DNA of 64,000 nt from Hexactinellida sp. DTS-2022 (Eukaryota; Porifera; Hexactinellida), in assembly GCA_028753945.1 (NCBI GenBank), contig JAPNXP010000001.1, positions 10,344,501 through 10,408,500 on the forward strand. Reading direction: 5' to 3'. The translations under genes and the position numbers were made by a program. The notes beneath the pieces were generated by a model. That model had not been told where the DNA came from. It made no database searches and worked only from the letters and a program-made list of their open reading frames with translations. Below, in pieces: positions 1-10,047 of the stretch (its first letter is position 1; the number at the start of each line of letters is the position of its first letter).

Positions 1-968
1 GCCATGGCTACAGGACACAGTAACACCTGTCTATAAGGCTCAGTTAGAATAGGTCTCCATCAAGGAATTATCCAGGAGCTGGAGACGCTCCTTTTGGAGC
101 ATGATTTTTGTAAAATTTGAATTTATGAGCGCGAAAATTTGGAATCTTCTCCTCTAGCTACCATAACATAAATTTGTGATTTAGGCGCATAATATTGGAT
201 CAGACCAGGATTAGGAGCGTATTTACAAATGGATGTACTATACACTGGTCTCACATGACTTCCTATATTATAATCTACCGGTGTATATGTGTATAGCGGT
301 CAATGCCGGTCATATGTACATTTCGGCCACAGTCCCTTGGGTGGACGTTAGTAACATGTCCTACTATACTATACATATACTAGTACGTATAAGTAATGTA
401 TAATTATACTAATTACAACAAATACTGAGGGAAGAACCATAATATATCAAATTACTCCATACTGTAACTGATGATTATTTGGTATAACTAAAGCAAAAAA
501 CTTTCCTAGAAAATCTATATTTAGCGATGTAATCAGTGTATTGTATCGTGTGATATAATTAGAAATGTATAATTAGTGATTAGAGTCATTAGACGAATCT
601 TTGGTAACATTTTCAAAATGATAAGCAAGGGTTCATTAACTTATGTTAAGATTAATTCACTCGTGAACATATGATTAATTGTACAGTAAGTTTAATGACT
701 AATAAATTAAGTCAATAAGTTATATTTGGAAAGTGATTTAATTATACCAGTAGGTACAGGTATTTCAGCTTATGACCGTGGCTCAAATTAGGCTGAATTT
801 TCCATATTCGTACAAGTATAATTGATAGATATCTACACTTTATTAAATTCGTGTAGTAGAGTGTAGTTATTGATTTGCCGCGATGTAGAAACGAGATATA
901 CTATTCTGGGTCACGAGGAAAAAGCTGAAAATCTCTGATGTTTGCTATAAAAACTCAATTTGTGTTTA
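1..968. other. AT-rich stretch, no gene recognised
   Basis: No coding signal is visible. The motif around 71-110 (GGAGACGCTCCTTTTGGAGC and flanks) recurs in inverted form near 13120-13165, so part of this is dispersed repeat. The missing last exon or exons of DDX23 were looked for here on the minus strand and not found. Confidence 0.5.
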
Positions 969-1323
969 GGCCACATAAAATAAATTACTTGTTTATCATC
1001 CATATTTTTCGAGAAAATTGGGACGGCGGACGGGATTTTATTTTTATTTTTTATTTCTATTAATATGCAAATAACATCATCCTATGCCAAAAAATAAATA
1101 TAAATATTTAATTAAATTAGAAAATAACATGACAATGCCAAATAATTAAAGTAATGCTCTAAAATATAGAACTTATTAAAAATTCATACATAGGTACTTT
1201 ACACAAGTTATTGCTTATATTTTGTACGATTAGGTTCATAAGATAATAATAAAATAGATCCGGACGGGTAGTTAAAATTGGGGCGGAAGGGGATGATAAA
1301 CAAGTTATTTATTTTATACGGCC
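969..1323. mobile_element. Harbinger-like MITE, copy 1
   Basis: A 355-bp element with terminal inverted repeats starting GGCCACATAAAATAAAT and ending ATTTATTTTATACGGCC. It is flanked by the 3-bp direct repeat TTA (966-968 and 1324-1326). A TWA target duplication of three bases is typical of PIF/Harbinger transposons. No transposase is present, so it is non-autonomous. A sister copy lies at 1880-2387. Confidence 0.8.
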
Positions 1324-1574
1324 TTATGCATTTGTTGTCCATAATGAATTTGAAAGATCATAACTCCGCTTATCTACTCAAAAACTGCACAAAATCTTAC
1401 AACTTAGAAGAAAATATTTTATCAGTCCCGAAGTAATCTTATATAGTATATCCAAACTATTCGTTTCGGGAGCTAAATTTTGGGGTTATGACGTAATAAG
1501 ATAGATATTTTAGAAATAACTCCTCCAATAGCGGTAGGATTGAATCCGATTGATTCCAGATTTCATAGAATATG

Positions 1575-1716
1575 TTAACTCAAAACTGGGGATCACGGAC
1601 GGCAGTAGAGGTCCACAAGATCTCAAAATTTGTATTACGGTCAATGGGAGGGGGTCCACATAATGTTAGGTATTTGCTATGGGGGTCCACGGTTGAAAAA
1701 GGTTGGGAATCAATGG
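1575..1716. repeat. hAT-like MITE fragment (GGTTGGGAATCA end)
   Basis: Blocks of GGGGGTCCAC and an end reading GGTTGGGAATCAATGG are shared with 44597-44700, where the opposite end reads GTGGTTCCCAACCTGGGGTC. This looks like two degraded copies of one short inverted-repeat family. The 62-residue ORF over it is not a gene. Confidence 0.5.
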
Positions 1717-1879
1717 GTAAACTCATAGTGCTTATACTACGTCACAGATCAACAAATTAATTTATTCATATAGATGGTTATTTGGGGAGAGTAAGGCCGC
1801 GTAGCAGCCATTAACTAAAATAAGGCGCGTTTGATAATAACTTAGAAATCTCTAATAAATTCAACAAATTTATACATAA

Positions 1880-2387
1880 GGCCATATAAAATAAATAACT
1901 TGTTTATCATCCCCGTCCGTCCCAATTTTACCCCCCGTCCGGATATATTTTATTGTTATCTTATGAACATAATCGTACAAATATTAGATATCAACTTGTG
2001 TAAAGTACACTAATGCATAATTAGTATGTATTTAGGGAATTTTTTTAATTATTTGGGCATTATCATGTGATTTTCTAAGTAAATTAAATACAGTTGAAAC
2101 CGGATATTTTTAACACATTCTTTACACGAAAATTTGTTAAAAATATCCGATTGTTAAAAATACCCGATTTTATAACAGCAACAATAATTAATTATTTACA
2201 AGAAAATGTGTTAAAAATATCCGATTGTTAAAAATATCCGGTTTCAACTGTATTTATATTTATTGTTTGGCATAGGATAATGTATTTGCATAATAATGGA
2301 AATAAAAAATAAAAATAAAATACCGTCAGCCGTCCCTATTTTCTGAAAAAATCCGGATGATAAACAATTAATTTATTTTACATGGCC
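1880..2387. mobile_element. Harbinger-like MITE, copy 2, with nested insertion
   Basis: Same family and terminal inverted repeats as 969-1323, flanked by TAA direct repeats (1877-1879 and 2388-2390). A second inverted-repeat element sits inside it (2091-2252). Its right end is only about 24 bp from the DDX23 exon 5 splice donor. Confidence 0.8.
2091..2252. mobile_element. Nested MITE
   Basis: About 160 bp with inverted ends ACAGTTGAAACCGGATATTT and its complement, and internal copies of GTTAAAAATATCCG. It is inserted in the Harbinger-like MITE 1880-2387, so it is the younger of the two. Confidence 0.7.
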
Positions 2388-2410
2388 TAAAGTGATGTAT
2401 ATGGACTTAC

Positions 2411-5400
2411 TCAGTTTCTCAAGTGATTTGGCTAATACGTCACAACCTTTCTTTTGATTAACGAATATAATGACTGGCGGTTCTAACCCTTTCCCTAAGA
2501 TTTCGCACATCTTCTTCCGCTTTTCTTTCTCCGTAACAAAGTGTACGATCTGCTCCACCCTGTCCACTGGCTTCCCCGCTGAGCCTATGTACACAACAGC
2601 TGGCCTCCGGAGGTAGGTCCTAGCGAGTCTCTCCACTGCAGAGGGCATAGTGGCGGTGTACATTACCGTCTGTCGGTACTTAGCCTTAGCGGAGTGAAGA
2701 TTCCGACGCATCAGCTCCGGGTTCTCGGCCTCGTCCGTGTCCGGCTTTTGGTTGGAAACTGGCAGGAATTCTAGGATCTTATTGACATCCGGTTCGAACC
2801 CGAGATCTATCATTCTGTCAGCTTCATCCAGAACAACGTACGTGCATTGGTTGAGGACCAGATACCTAAATAGCACAGGAGTAATACTACGTACTAACTA
2901 ATTTAATGAGCATACACTGATACTTGGAGTCTCACATTATTAATTTCAATAGTGTACTCTTATACTCATTATTAATCTGGACTATGGTCCTGATTAGAGC
3001 AGCTCTTATGCGCTGAGAAACTATGGTTAATGAGTACAAACACGTTAAAACATTCTAAAGATTAGGAGCAGCATTCAATGATTCCCAATTTGTCAAATAG
3101 AAACTTTCACTTTACTTTGAAAGAATATTCGTTTCGAAAACGAATATTATATTGAAACTGATATTAGATTACTACTTTTCGACGACAATATGACTTGTTT
3201 AGATTGAAGGGATCGTAAATATAAATTCCTACTTAAACTAGGTGAGTATAACTAACTTGTCTCTAAAGCATTTTGTAACTATGATTAAATTCATGAATTA
3301 AACTATTGTAACATAAAATCATTTCGAACGAATACTCGAATATTCGGTATATTCGTTTCAGCACTAAATAATTTCGTGTCGAACGAGTTAAAATAAATTT
3401 ATTCTTCTAACTATATCAGTCCTATCAATACAGCCAAATAGAATCCATAAGAGAAGTGGCATAGATAGACTAGGGTTTAATATTAATAATAATTAATTAG
3501 TAGAGTAAAACGGCAAACGAATTACAGATTATTAAACAAAAGTACAAGTATTGTCAGGACCTCCGTACTGTATTTGACGTAATTTTCGCTACGTTCAGAA
3601 CATTAAACATAAAACATTCGTTTAGAACTATCCAATAGAAATCCAACAAGTAATTGAGATGTGCGTGGATCAAATTACACAAGCCAATAACCAAAACATT
3701 ATATCTCTTTACACTGAATGGCTTGACTGTCCATAACAATACTATTCATAGTGTCTATCTGTAATATAAGGTTAGTTAACTTGGAGCTTGCACTATATAA
3801 TCTAGTTAGTCAGAACTCACTATATAACTGTACCCTGATGAAGTTAACACATCTCGTATTACTACTGGCCCTGGGGTGCGGACAGGTGCTGCTCCTGCCA
3901 ACCAGGCCGCGCGCCTCCAAGGGCGGGAAGTTCGGGAACGAGCGAGTGCACGCGGAGCAGCTGCAGGCAGACCCCGAGTACCACCACGAGCAGTTCGTGG
4001 GGGAGAGCCAGGCCGAAATATACGACCACCTCCCGCCCAGGGCGGCCAAGATCCAGCTGAGCGAGCTGGTCGACAAGATAGACGAGAACGGAGACAGCCT
4101 CGTGACAGAGGAGGAGTTGGTGTCCTGGATAGCGCACGTGAACCGCCGCATGATATTCAACGAAGCAGAGCGGTTCTGGACCGCGTACAAGCAGACAGAC
4201 CCGCAGCTGAAGGCGCTGGAATGGGACGCGTATGTTAAGATCTCATTCGGGGAGGAGATCCATAGGGGGGAGAACCTGGACCAGATGTCGGACGAAGCGA
4301 GGGGCATATCCTTCCGAGAGCAGATTGAGTGGGAGCGGAAGCGGTGGGGGCTGGCTGACCTGAACGCGGACAAACAGCTGTCCTTTGACGAGTTCAAGGC
4401 GTTCCTCCATCCTGACGACTTCCCGCACATGAGGAGCATTGTCATCGAGGAGGCAATCCGGGACCTGGATCAGGACAAGAGCAACTCTATCGACCTGAAA
4501 GAGTACATGCGCGAGATGGTCCGAGACGAGGAGGGTACCACTGAGGAGGGCCGCGAGAGACACGCCGCTGATTTCATGAGATACAGGGACACGAACAATG
4601 ATGGGGTTCTGGACATGCAGGAGGTGGGCGAGTGGGTTATGCCAGAAGGGTTCGATCACGCGGAAGCCGAGGCCAAGTACCTCATTTCAATGTCAGACGT
4701 GGACAAGGATGGAAAGCTGTCGAAACAAGAAATAATTGACAACCACGTTCTTTTCGTGGGGAGTGCCGCTACTGAGTACGGGAAGGTGATTGACGAGTTC
4801 TAGCTGCGGACTACTATACACTATTTGGTTATTCATTCCGTTATAACACTGTATTCTAGGTTTGTAACTTTGTACATGTATTAAACAAGTGTAACGTAAC
4901 GTACTATACCCACCTGTCCTCTAGCACGTCCACCAGCCTCCCGGGGGTGGCCACCACGATCTCGCAGCCCACCCGCAGCAGGAACCCCTGCTCCTCCTTG
5001 GAGAGCCCGCCTATAACGCCCACCGTCCGGATGCCCAGGCTCTGCGCGAACATGTTCGTGTCCGCCACGATCTGCTGCGCGAGCTCGCGCGTGGGCGCCA
5101 GGATCATGGCGTAGGGCCCGTCGTCCGACTCGGTGCCCCGCTCCTCGGGAGGCAGGTTCAGGATCCAGACGAGAAGCGGGATCAGGAACGCGGCCGTCTT
5201 CCCGCTGCCCGTCTCTGCTATCCCGATGACGTCACGGTTCTGCAGCCCTATGGGGATGGCCTGTCTCTGGATGGGCGTGGGCTGCTCGTACTGCAGCTTG
5301 TCGATTACCTCCAGAATGGGTCTGGGAATGACGGACTCCCGCCAGGACCTGATAGGGACCGGGATCCGCCCGCCCTTGGTGGATATGTTGAAGTCCTCTT

Positions 5401-7154
5401 TGAATATCCGCCAGTCTCTCTCGGCCATCTGCTCCAGCTCCTTGTCGGACCAGTGTCTGGCGTCCCACTGAGCCTTCTTCTCGCGGTCCTTCTCCCTTAG
5501 GATCAGCTGCTCCGCGCGCACCTTCTGCTCGTCCGTGCGCCGCGTGCTCAGCATGTCTCCGTAGAACTTGGACTGGTCTCTCTTCTGGGCGTTGATGTCT
5601 ATACCAGCGATGTGTCCGCGCCCAAACAGCTGTAGCGATAGTAACAATTATATAACAATATATCAATAGTATGCTATGAAGCCGTACAAACGTTACGTAA
5701 CGCAAAAATTACAAGAAAAGTATACATCACCCTCCCTAAGTCACATTATTTTTGCCATTTTGTATTAGAAAATAATGATCTGTCACACATAGATTATCCC
5801 CTCCCCTTGGAAGCGTTACATAACGTTTAAGGGCCCCTATAACTACATACCTGCACTTGGTGCTTCAGTTTGTACAGATTGTTATGGTCCACACTGGTGT
5901 CCTCGCTCACGTCCCAGTCAAACACGAACTTACGCTCGTTAAGCCGCCGCATGCGTCTCCGCTTCTTCTCCCCGCCCAGGTACCTGTTCTTGATAGCCTC
6001 CTGCTCCTTGAGGAGGTCCTTCTGCGCTATGTTCTCCTCGCGCTGTCGCCTCCGCTCGTCCGGCTCCTCCGTGTCCGGGCTACCCGCATTGTCGGAGAGG
6101 CCCTTCCTATCGCCATCCAGCTTCTTACGCATCTCCTCCACCTCCTACACACACACACTCATACTACAGTGTACATTGCATTTAACGACACTCGTTAGGG
6201 CAGGTTAAAAAGGTCACTAAATCCGAAGTAGCTTCTAATACTGCTATGGACCACTGTCAAAGAGTAAAGTAACTACTTTACTCTTTGACAGTGGTCTTGA
6301 CAGTGATCTTATAAGCAATGTCATTTGGTGGGTTGACAGTGGTCTTATAAGCAATGTCATTACATCCAGTGTATAATGTACAGTAGAACTAGCTAACAGT
6401 AGGTGGCACAGCTAATGTGTACATTACCTTCTTCCTCTTCTCTAGGGCCTTGAGCGCCCGCTCCTCCTTGGAGACGTACAGGGGTCGGGACTCCTGTTTC
6501 TCCTTCTCCGCCTTTCTCTCCAGCAGCTCCTCCAGGGAGATGGGCTGTCGCTTGGGAGGCGCACTCAGCTCCCCCTCCTCCAGCGTGTTGTCTGCGTTCT
6601 CCTCCCCGCTTAGCTCCATGCACTCCTCTCGCTCCTTAAGACTGCTCCTGCGGGCCCTAACGAGACAGCCAGTTAGACAGGCGCGTAATTCAAAGGAAAC
6701 TTTTCTAGGCGCCAGAAAATCGAGAGATGCTCCCATAGACGTAATACAAATAGAGTAATTTAGACGCGTGTGAGCGACTTCAACTAAATTCGAGCACGCA
6801 GATAATTAGCCTGTGCACAAGGCACTATATGTACCTGTCTCCATTGCGCATAGGAGACGCGTTCTCAGGAGAGGCGCTGTCCCGCCTCCTCTCCCGGCCC
6901 CGCTCCCTCCTCTCCTCCCGCGGGGACCGGGACCTGCTCCGGAAGCCCCGGCCGGTCCTCTCTCTGGAGCGGGACCGACTCCGCCTGCCGCGGTGCGGGT
7001 GTCTGCTCCTGTCCCACGGGGAGAGGGACCTGCTCCGGCTCCGGTGTCCGCGGGGGTTCCTCTCTCGGGAGCGGCTCCGGCGACGCTCGCCCCCCCGCCC
7101 CGCCCTCCTCCCGACCTCCTCCTCCGGGTCTCTCTCCCGATACCGAGAACTCAT
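2411..7154 (-). CDS. DDX23: DDX23/PRP28 U5 snRNP RNA helicase, five exons, 3' end missing
   Basis: DEAD-box ATPase of the U5 snRNP that drives the U1-to-U6 exchange during spliceosome activation. Exons on the minus strand: 7154-6835, 6656-6428 (or from 6647), 6144-5851, 5629-4914 and 2865-2411, all with GT/AG borders and matching phases. Residues 1-107 are an Arg-Ser/Arg-Glu rich tail. Exon 4 carries the Q motif ([12 protein letters not shown]), Walker A (AETGSGKT), PTRELA and TPGRL. Exon 5 carries DEAD (VLDEADRM), the TAT motif and [19 protein letters not shown]. About 671 residues are present; human DDX23 has 820, so motifs V and VI and the C terminus must lie beyond the window's left edge or be lost. 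The exon 4/5 intron is 2 kb and contains a complete gene on the other strand. Confidence 0.93.
3061..3372. repeat. Degraded 'CGAATATTCG' MITE
   Basis: Repeated CGAATATT blocks end in ATTCGTTTCAGCACTAAA, like the right end of the cleaner copy at 24405-24870. It lies in the large DDX23 intron. Confidence 0.5.
3838..4803 (+). CDS. Calumenin/reticulocalbin-like EF-hand protein of the ER
   Basis: A 321-residue CREC-family Ca2+-binding protein of the secretory pathway. I chose the second in-frame Met (3838) because it opens a signal peptide ([16 protein letters not shown]); the upstream Met would put 29 odd residues before it. EF-hand loops are visible as [48 protein letters not shown] and [12 protein letters not shown], with a further degenerate hand around residue 130. 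The end, VIDEF, matches the HDEF-type ER retention signal of calumenin. It has no introns and lies wholly inside DDX23 intron 4 on the opposite strand. TATA-like TATATAA sequences occur at about 3793-3825, just upstream. Length is as expected for the family (about 315-330). Confidence 0.93.
   Translation: MKLTHLVLLLALGCGQVLLLPTRPRASKGGKFGNERVHAEQLQADPEYHHEQFVGESQAEIYDHLPPRAAKIQLSELVDKIDENGDSLVTEEELVSWIAHVNRRMIFNEAERFWTAYKQTDPQLKALEWDAYVKISFGEEIHRGENLDQMSDEARGISFREQIEWERKRWGLADLNADKQLSFDEFKAFLHPDDFPHMRSIVIEEAIRDLDQDKSNSIDLKEYMREMVRDEEGTTEEGRERHAADFMRYRDTNNDGVLDMQEVGEWVMPEGFDHAEAEAKYLISMSDVDKDGKLSKQEIIDNHVLFVGSAATEYGKVIDEF
6250..6360. repeat. Short palindrome and duplication in DDX23 intron 2
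   Basis: ACCACTGTCAAAGAGTAAAG is followed, after a few bases, by its complement, giving a hairpin with arms of about 22 bp. The segment TTGACAGTGGTCTTATAAGC then appears, with TTGACAGTG repeated three times and CTTATAAGCAATGTCATT twice. This is probably a small decayed transposon. Confidence 0.6.
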
Positions 7155-7203
7155 CTATGATAGCTGCTTATAGCACAGGCTAGGTACTTTAATGAATAGA
7201 CTA

Positions 7204-7306
7204 GACTCTCGTTAGTACGGACACGGTTAATACAAATTCCAGATAAGGGGAACACATTTTACGGTCCCCTGGTGTAGGTACTAACGAAGTACTACTGTAA
7301 TAGGAG
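7204..7306. mobile_element. Mariner-like MITE (CCTCGTTAGTACGAACAC family), old copy
   Basis: Ends resemble CTCGTTAGTACGGACAC and the inverted ACTAACGAAGTACTACTGTA. The body holds the family words AATTCCAGATAAGG and GGTCCCCTGGTGT. It fills most of the gap between DDX23 and TP53RK. Cleaner copies are at 33629-33770 and 46368-46533. Confidence 0.6.
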
Positions 7307-7355
7307 TGTGTACAGAACAGATGCATACTAGGTGCTTATTAATCAACACAGCCTG

Positions 7356-8033
7356 CTACCCAATCATGATTCTCTTCCGCCCCCGCTGCCGCACCTCCCG
7401 CAGCTTCCCAAGCGTGCTGGCGGTGCGGGCTGAGTGCTCCGCGTAGGCGCTGAGGATCTGCGGGAACAGCTGGGACATGCGGGGGTGCGAGCTCCCGATG
7501 GCTCTCTCCAGCACGTACAGGTCCACTGCCCGGTCCTCGGACAGCGCCGACACACTGCTCAGGCCGAAGTCAATGAAGTAGCTGGCCCCGCACTGGGTGT
7601 CCACCAGGATGTTCAGGGTGGTGAGGTCTCCGTGTATGAGGTCGTGGTCGTGCATGAGAGCGATCTGTCTGCCCACGTCACTCAGCGTCTCCGTGACGTC
7701 AGCTGTTAGCTGCTGCTGCGCGTCCAGCGAGGAGAGGAGGTCGCTGAGGAGCTGGTGAGGCAGCAGCTCCATGTACAGCTTGTGTGTGTCTAGGTCTGCG
7801 TGGTAGACACAGGGGGCCCGCACCCCGAAGGTCCTGCAGCGGACCAGGGAGCGGGCCTCCTGCACCATCCGCCGGTCGCTCAGCTTCCGGTCCAGGGCCG
7901 GGTGGCGGTAGGACTTCACGAAGCGCTCCTTGACTATGCAGGGCTTGTTGAATATAGAGCTCTTGTAGACCCGGGCCTCTGCGCCCTGTCGGAACAGCTC
8001 CTGGAGAGGGGCGGGGCACTCCACGGATATCAT
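7356..8033 (-). CDS. TP53RK: TP53RK/BUD32 (PRPK), KEOPS complex kinase-ATPase
   Basis: A 225-residue intronless protein matching the small atypical kinase BUD32, which works in the KEOPS complex needed for the t6A37 modification of tRNAs. Visible motifs: glycine-loop equivalent GAEARVYK (17-24), the ATP lysine in IVKERF, catalytic HGDLTTLN near residue 135, metal-binding DFG in YFIDFGLS, and the diagnostic basic tail RGRKRIMIG, like the RGRKR tail of the human protein. Length agrees with the family (about 225-255). The start is the Met directly before the conserved N-terminal segment. DDX23 lies about 200 bp away at its 5' end, on the same strand. Confidence 0.95.
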   Translation of the reverse strand: MISVECPAPLQELFRQGAEARVYKSSIFNKPCIVKERFVKSYRHPALDRKLSDRRMVQEARSLVRCRTFGVRAPCVYHADLDTHKLYMELLPHQLLSDLLSSLDAQQQLTADVTETLSDVGRQIALMHDHDLIHGDLTTLNILVDTQCGASYFIDFGLSSVSALSEDRAVDLYVLERAIGSSHPRMSQLFPQILSAYAEHSARTASTLGKLREVRQRGRKRIMIG

Positions 8034-8159
8034 AGCTATTCATAGAAACAGTACAGCGTAAATACTCAGCAATTGTTAGCTACCTATTGACATTATTCTG
8101 TAACTAGGAATAATAAGCATATATTTTAAATTACTGAGCGCATGCGCCTAGCAGCCTAC

Positions 8160-8430
8160 CTTACTTTACTGACTGACAACAAATTAAAACTTGATTATCT
8201 GTAGATAGTTTATTATTTTCTATAATAAAATCATCGTCATATATTAGTGTTATCATAACACTCAATTAGGAATGGAAATTACTACTATAGAAATCAAAAA
8301 TCAAAAATTGCTGCTGTGCCGACACATCTTCCTTTGAGGGCACTATATTTTGGTGGCTACTTGTTGGGAAATTTAATAGTGCCCCAAAGGAACATGCTGT
8401 CGGCACAGCTGCAATTTTGGATTTTTCGCG
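8160..8430. repeat. Hairpin family (H1) with its left flank
   Basis: 8296-8426 is an inverted repeat: AAAATTGCTGCTGTGCCGAC pairs with GTCGGCACAGCTGCAATTTT around a short loop. The ~130 bp before it (from CTTTACTGACTGACAACAAA) is nearly identical to 23938-24070, which also precedes a hairpin, so the repeat unit is at least 270 bp. Ten hairpins of this family occur in the window. Confidence 0.8.
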
Positions 8431-9000
8431 ATGTCACCATCACGTCAGGGTGATGGGATTTGTCGAGATTTAGCTGAAAATCTTTAATTTTAGGTTTATC
8501 TCGATTAATCTCGTCAAATCCCATTTTAGAGGGTCGATATTTGTATCTTATATATTAAATCACAATGATTTTTTTTTGTTTTGTTCGGAATTGATTGAGG
8601 AACTGGTAAGAGCTACAGACTTGAAATTTGGCAGAGGGGTAGAAAATATTGTTTCTAGGAACAAGTTCTAATATCTAAGAAAAATATTCATATCTTCCCT
8701 TTCAAAAGGTGACAAAACTATCAGCTGTTAATTATGCATTATAGAAAGCCTAACTGAGACTGCAATTTAATCGCCGCTAATACCGGTTAACTGTTACGGA
8801 TTTTAGTGATCAGTTAACCGATATGTTAATATTGCAATTCGAAGTACAATTTTTTGGATAAAAGTGTGAATTTGCACGCATTTTGTTCAGAATATAATAA
8901 TTATTTATCTTATTACCCATAGTAACACGATCTATTTTGGGAACAACAGTGTAGAAGTAACCTGAAGTGATAAACTTGTACCTATTAATTAGTATTAACC
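8431..9000. other. Non-coding, repeat-derived
   Basis: 8545-8660 contains AAATCACAATG followed by a T/G-rich run and TTCGGAATTG, resembling the repeat at 23745-23930 and, inverted, at 35615-35790. I see no exon of RAD51 or any other gene here. Confidence 0.4.
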
Positions 9001-9230
9001 TGTCACGAAATATTCGGTCCGGGGTAAATTTGGTCCGGCCGGACCAAATATATCAGAAATATTTGGTCCGGCCGGACATAAAATTTCCCGGACCGAATAT
9101 TTCAGACATTTTTGGTCCGGGTTTGCAAAATGTCCGGCCGGACTAAATATTTCAGATGTTTTTGGTCCGGCCTAAAATTTTCGGTCCGGCCGGACCAAAT
9201 ATATCAGAAATATTTGGTCCGGGTGGATTC
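9001..9230. repeat. Cluster of GGTCCGGCCGGACC palindromes
   Basis: At least six copies of GGTCCGG or its complement alternate with AAATAT(T)TCAGA spacers over 230 bp. It begins next to CCTGTCACGAAATATTCGG. A related block inside the element at 26752-26850 ends TTTTTCGTGACAGG, so these may be two members of one transposon family. Confidence 0.7.
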
Positions 9231-9657
9231 TTAATATTATTTTAGAAAATAGACATTTAATTGAATTTACTAAAAATTATTTGAAAATCTACTATAGTAC
9301 GTATTTAGTAGGGGTCTTCATACAATGGTTCGCGAGTGGAACGTGGCTCACAAGTATGTTCTGTGTGACTGCATTAACTTGTGTATATTCTTGTTATGAG
9401 TATATAATAGACTAATAGTTAGTGCAGTGCCTCTCAATTTATTTACTAAGCGATGATTGATGTCTGTTTGTCTGTTTGTAGCACAGGTGTCATGTAGCGG
9501 CATGGCGAGATGCGCTACTAAAAGATGAGTCACTCCCAGGAGGCCTAGGTGCTGCTAGAGTCCGCGAGGGACAGGAGCGAGAGCAGACCTAGAGTGTGCG
9601 CTGACGAAGCTGCTAGGCAGCGAGAGAGGTCAGGCACAACGGTCGCAGTGAGCGTAC

Positions 9658-9713
9658 CGAGGGTAGAGGACTGGACCGTCCTCCTGATGAGGCCTGGAAG
9701 GCCGAAACCCTTG
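9658..9713 (+). ncRNA. Type III hammerhead ribozyme in the forward LTR
   Basis: Folded by eye. Stem III: CGAGGGU (9658-9664) with ACCCUUG (9707-9713), 7 bp including one G-U. Cleavage triplet GUA, with the cut expected after A9665. Stem I: GAGGAC (9666-9671) with GUCCUC (9678-9683). Core CUGAUGA (9684-9690). Stem II: GGCC (9691-9694) with GGCC (9700-9703) closing a UGGAA loop. Core GAAA (9704-9707). All invariant core positions of the hammerhead are present, in the type III order. Confidence 0.85.
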
Positions 9714-9791
9714 AGTGGTGGCGACACCACTTGGACCGCCCGCAGTCAGGAACTGTGGCAACTTGATGAGGTCCCAAAGCTTCATAACAAT

Positions 9792-9809
9792 TGGTGCATT
9801 GGCCGGGAA
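9792..9809 (+). other. Primer-binding site for tRNA-Gly(GCC)
   Basis: TGGTGCATTGGCCGGGAA starts two bases after the LTR end. It is the exact complement of the last 18 bases, including CCA, of the usual animal tRNA-Gly(GCC) (recalled sequence, not searched). This makes the element a true LTR retroelement rather than a Penelope-type one. Confidence 0.85.
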
Positions 9810-9991
9810 CGAGCCAGGGTAAGTCCCACGAGATCGGGCGGAAGCTTTGTAGGGGAGAGTGATGTCATGTAGCGGCATGGCGAGATGCGCTACTAAAAGA
9901 TGAGTCACTACCAATTGTTATGAAGCTTTGGGACCTCATCAAGTTGCCACAGTTCCTGACTGCGGGCGGTCCAAGTGGTGTCGCCACCACT

Positions 9992-10047
9992 CAAGGGTTT
10001 CGGCCTTCCAGGCCTCATCAGGAGGACGGTCCAGTCCTCTACCCTCG
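9992..10047 (-). ncRNA. Type III hammerhead ribozyme in the inverted LTR
   Basis: The same 56-nt ribozyme as at 9658-9713, on the minus strand inside the inverted LTR, with the core and stems unchanged as far as I can read. Confidence 0.83.

Noticed and set aside
9001-9230. Possible CRISPR-like palindromic repeats
   Set aside because: Spacers are themselves repeated (ATATATCAGAAAT) and irregular; transposon-derived repeat fits better.
9549-9872. 107-residue ORF and its mirror copies
   Set aside because: It runs through LTR and ribozyme sequence and reappears in the inverted LTR; not a gene.
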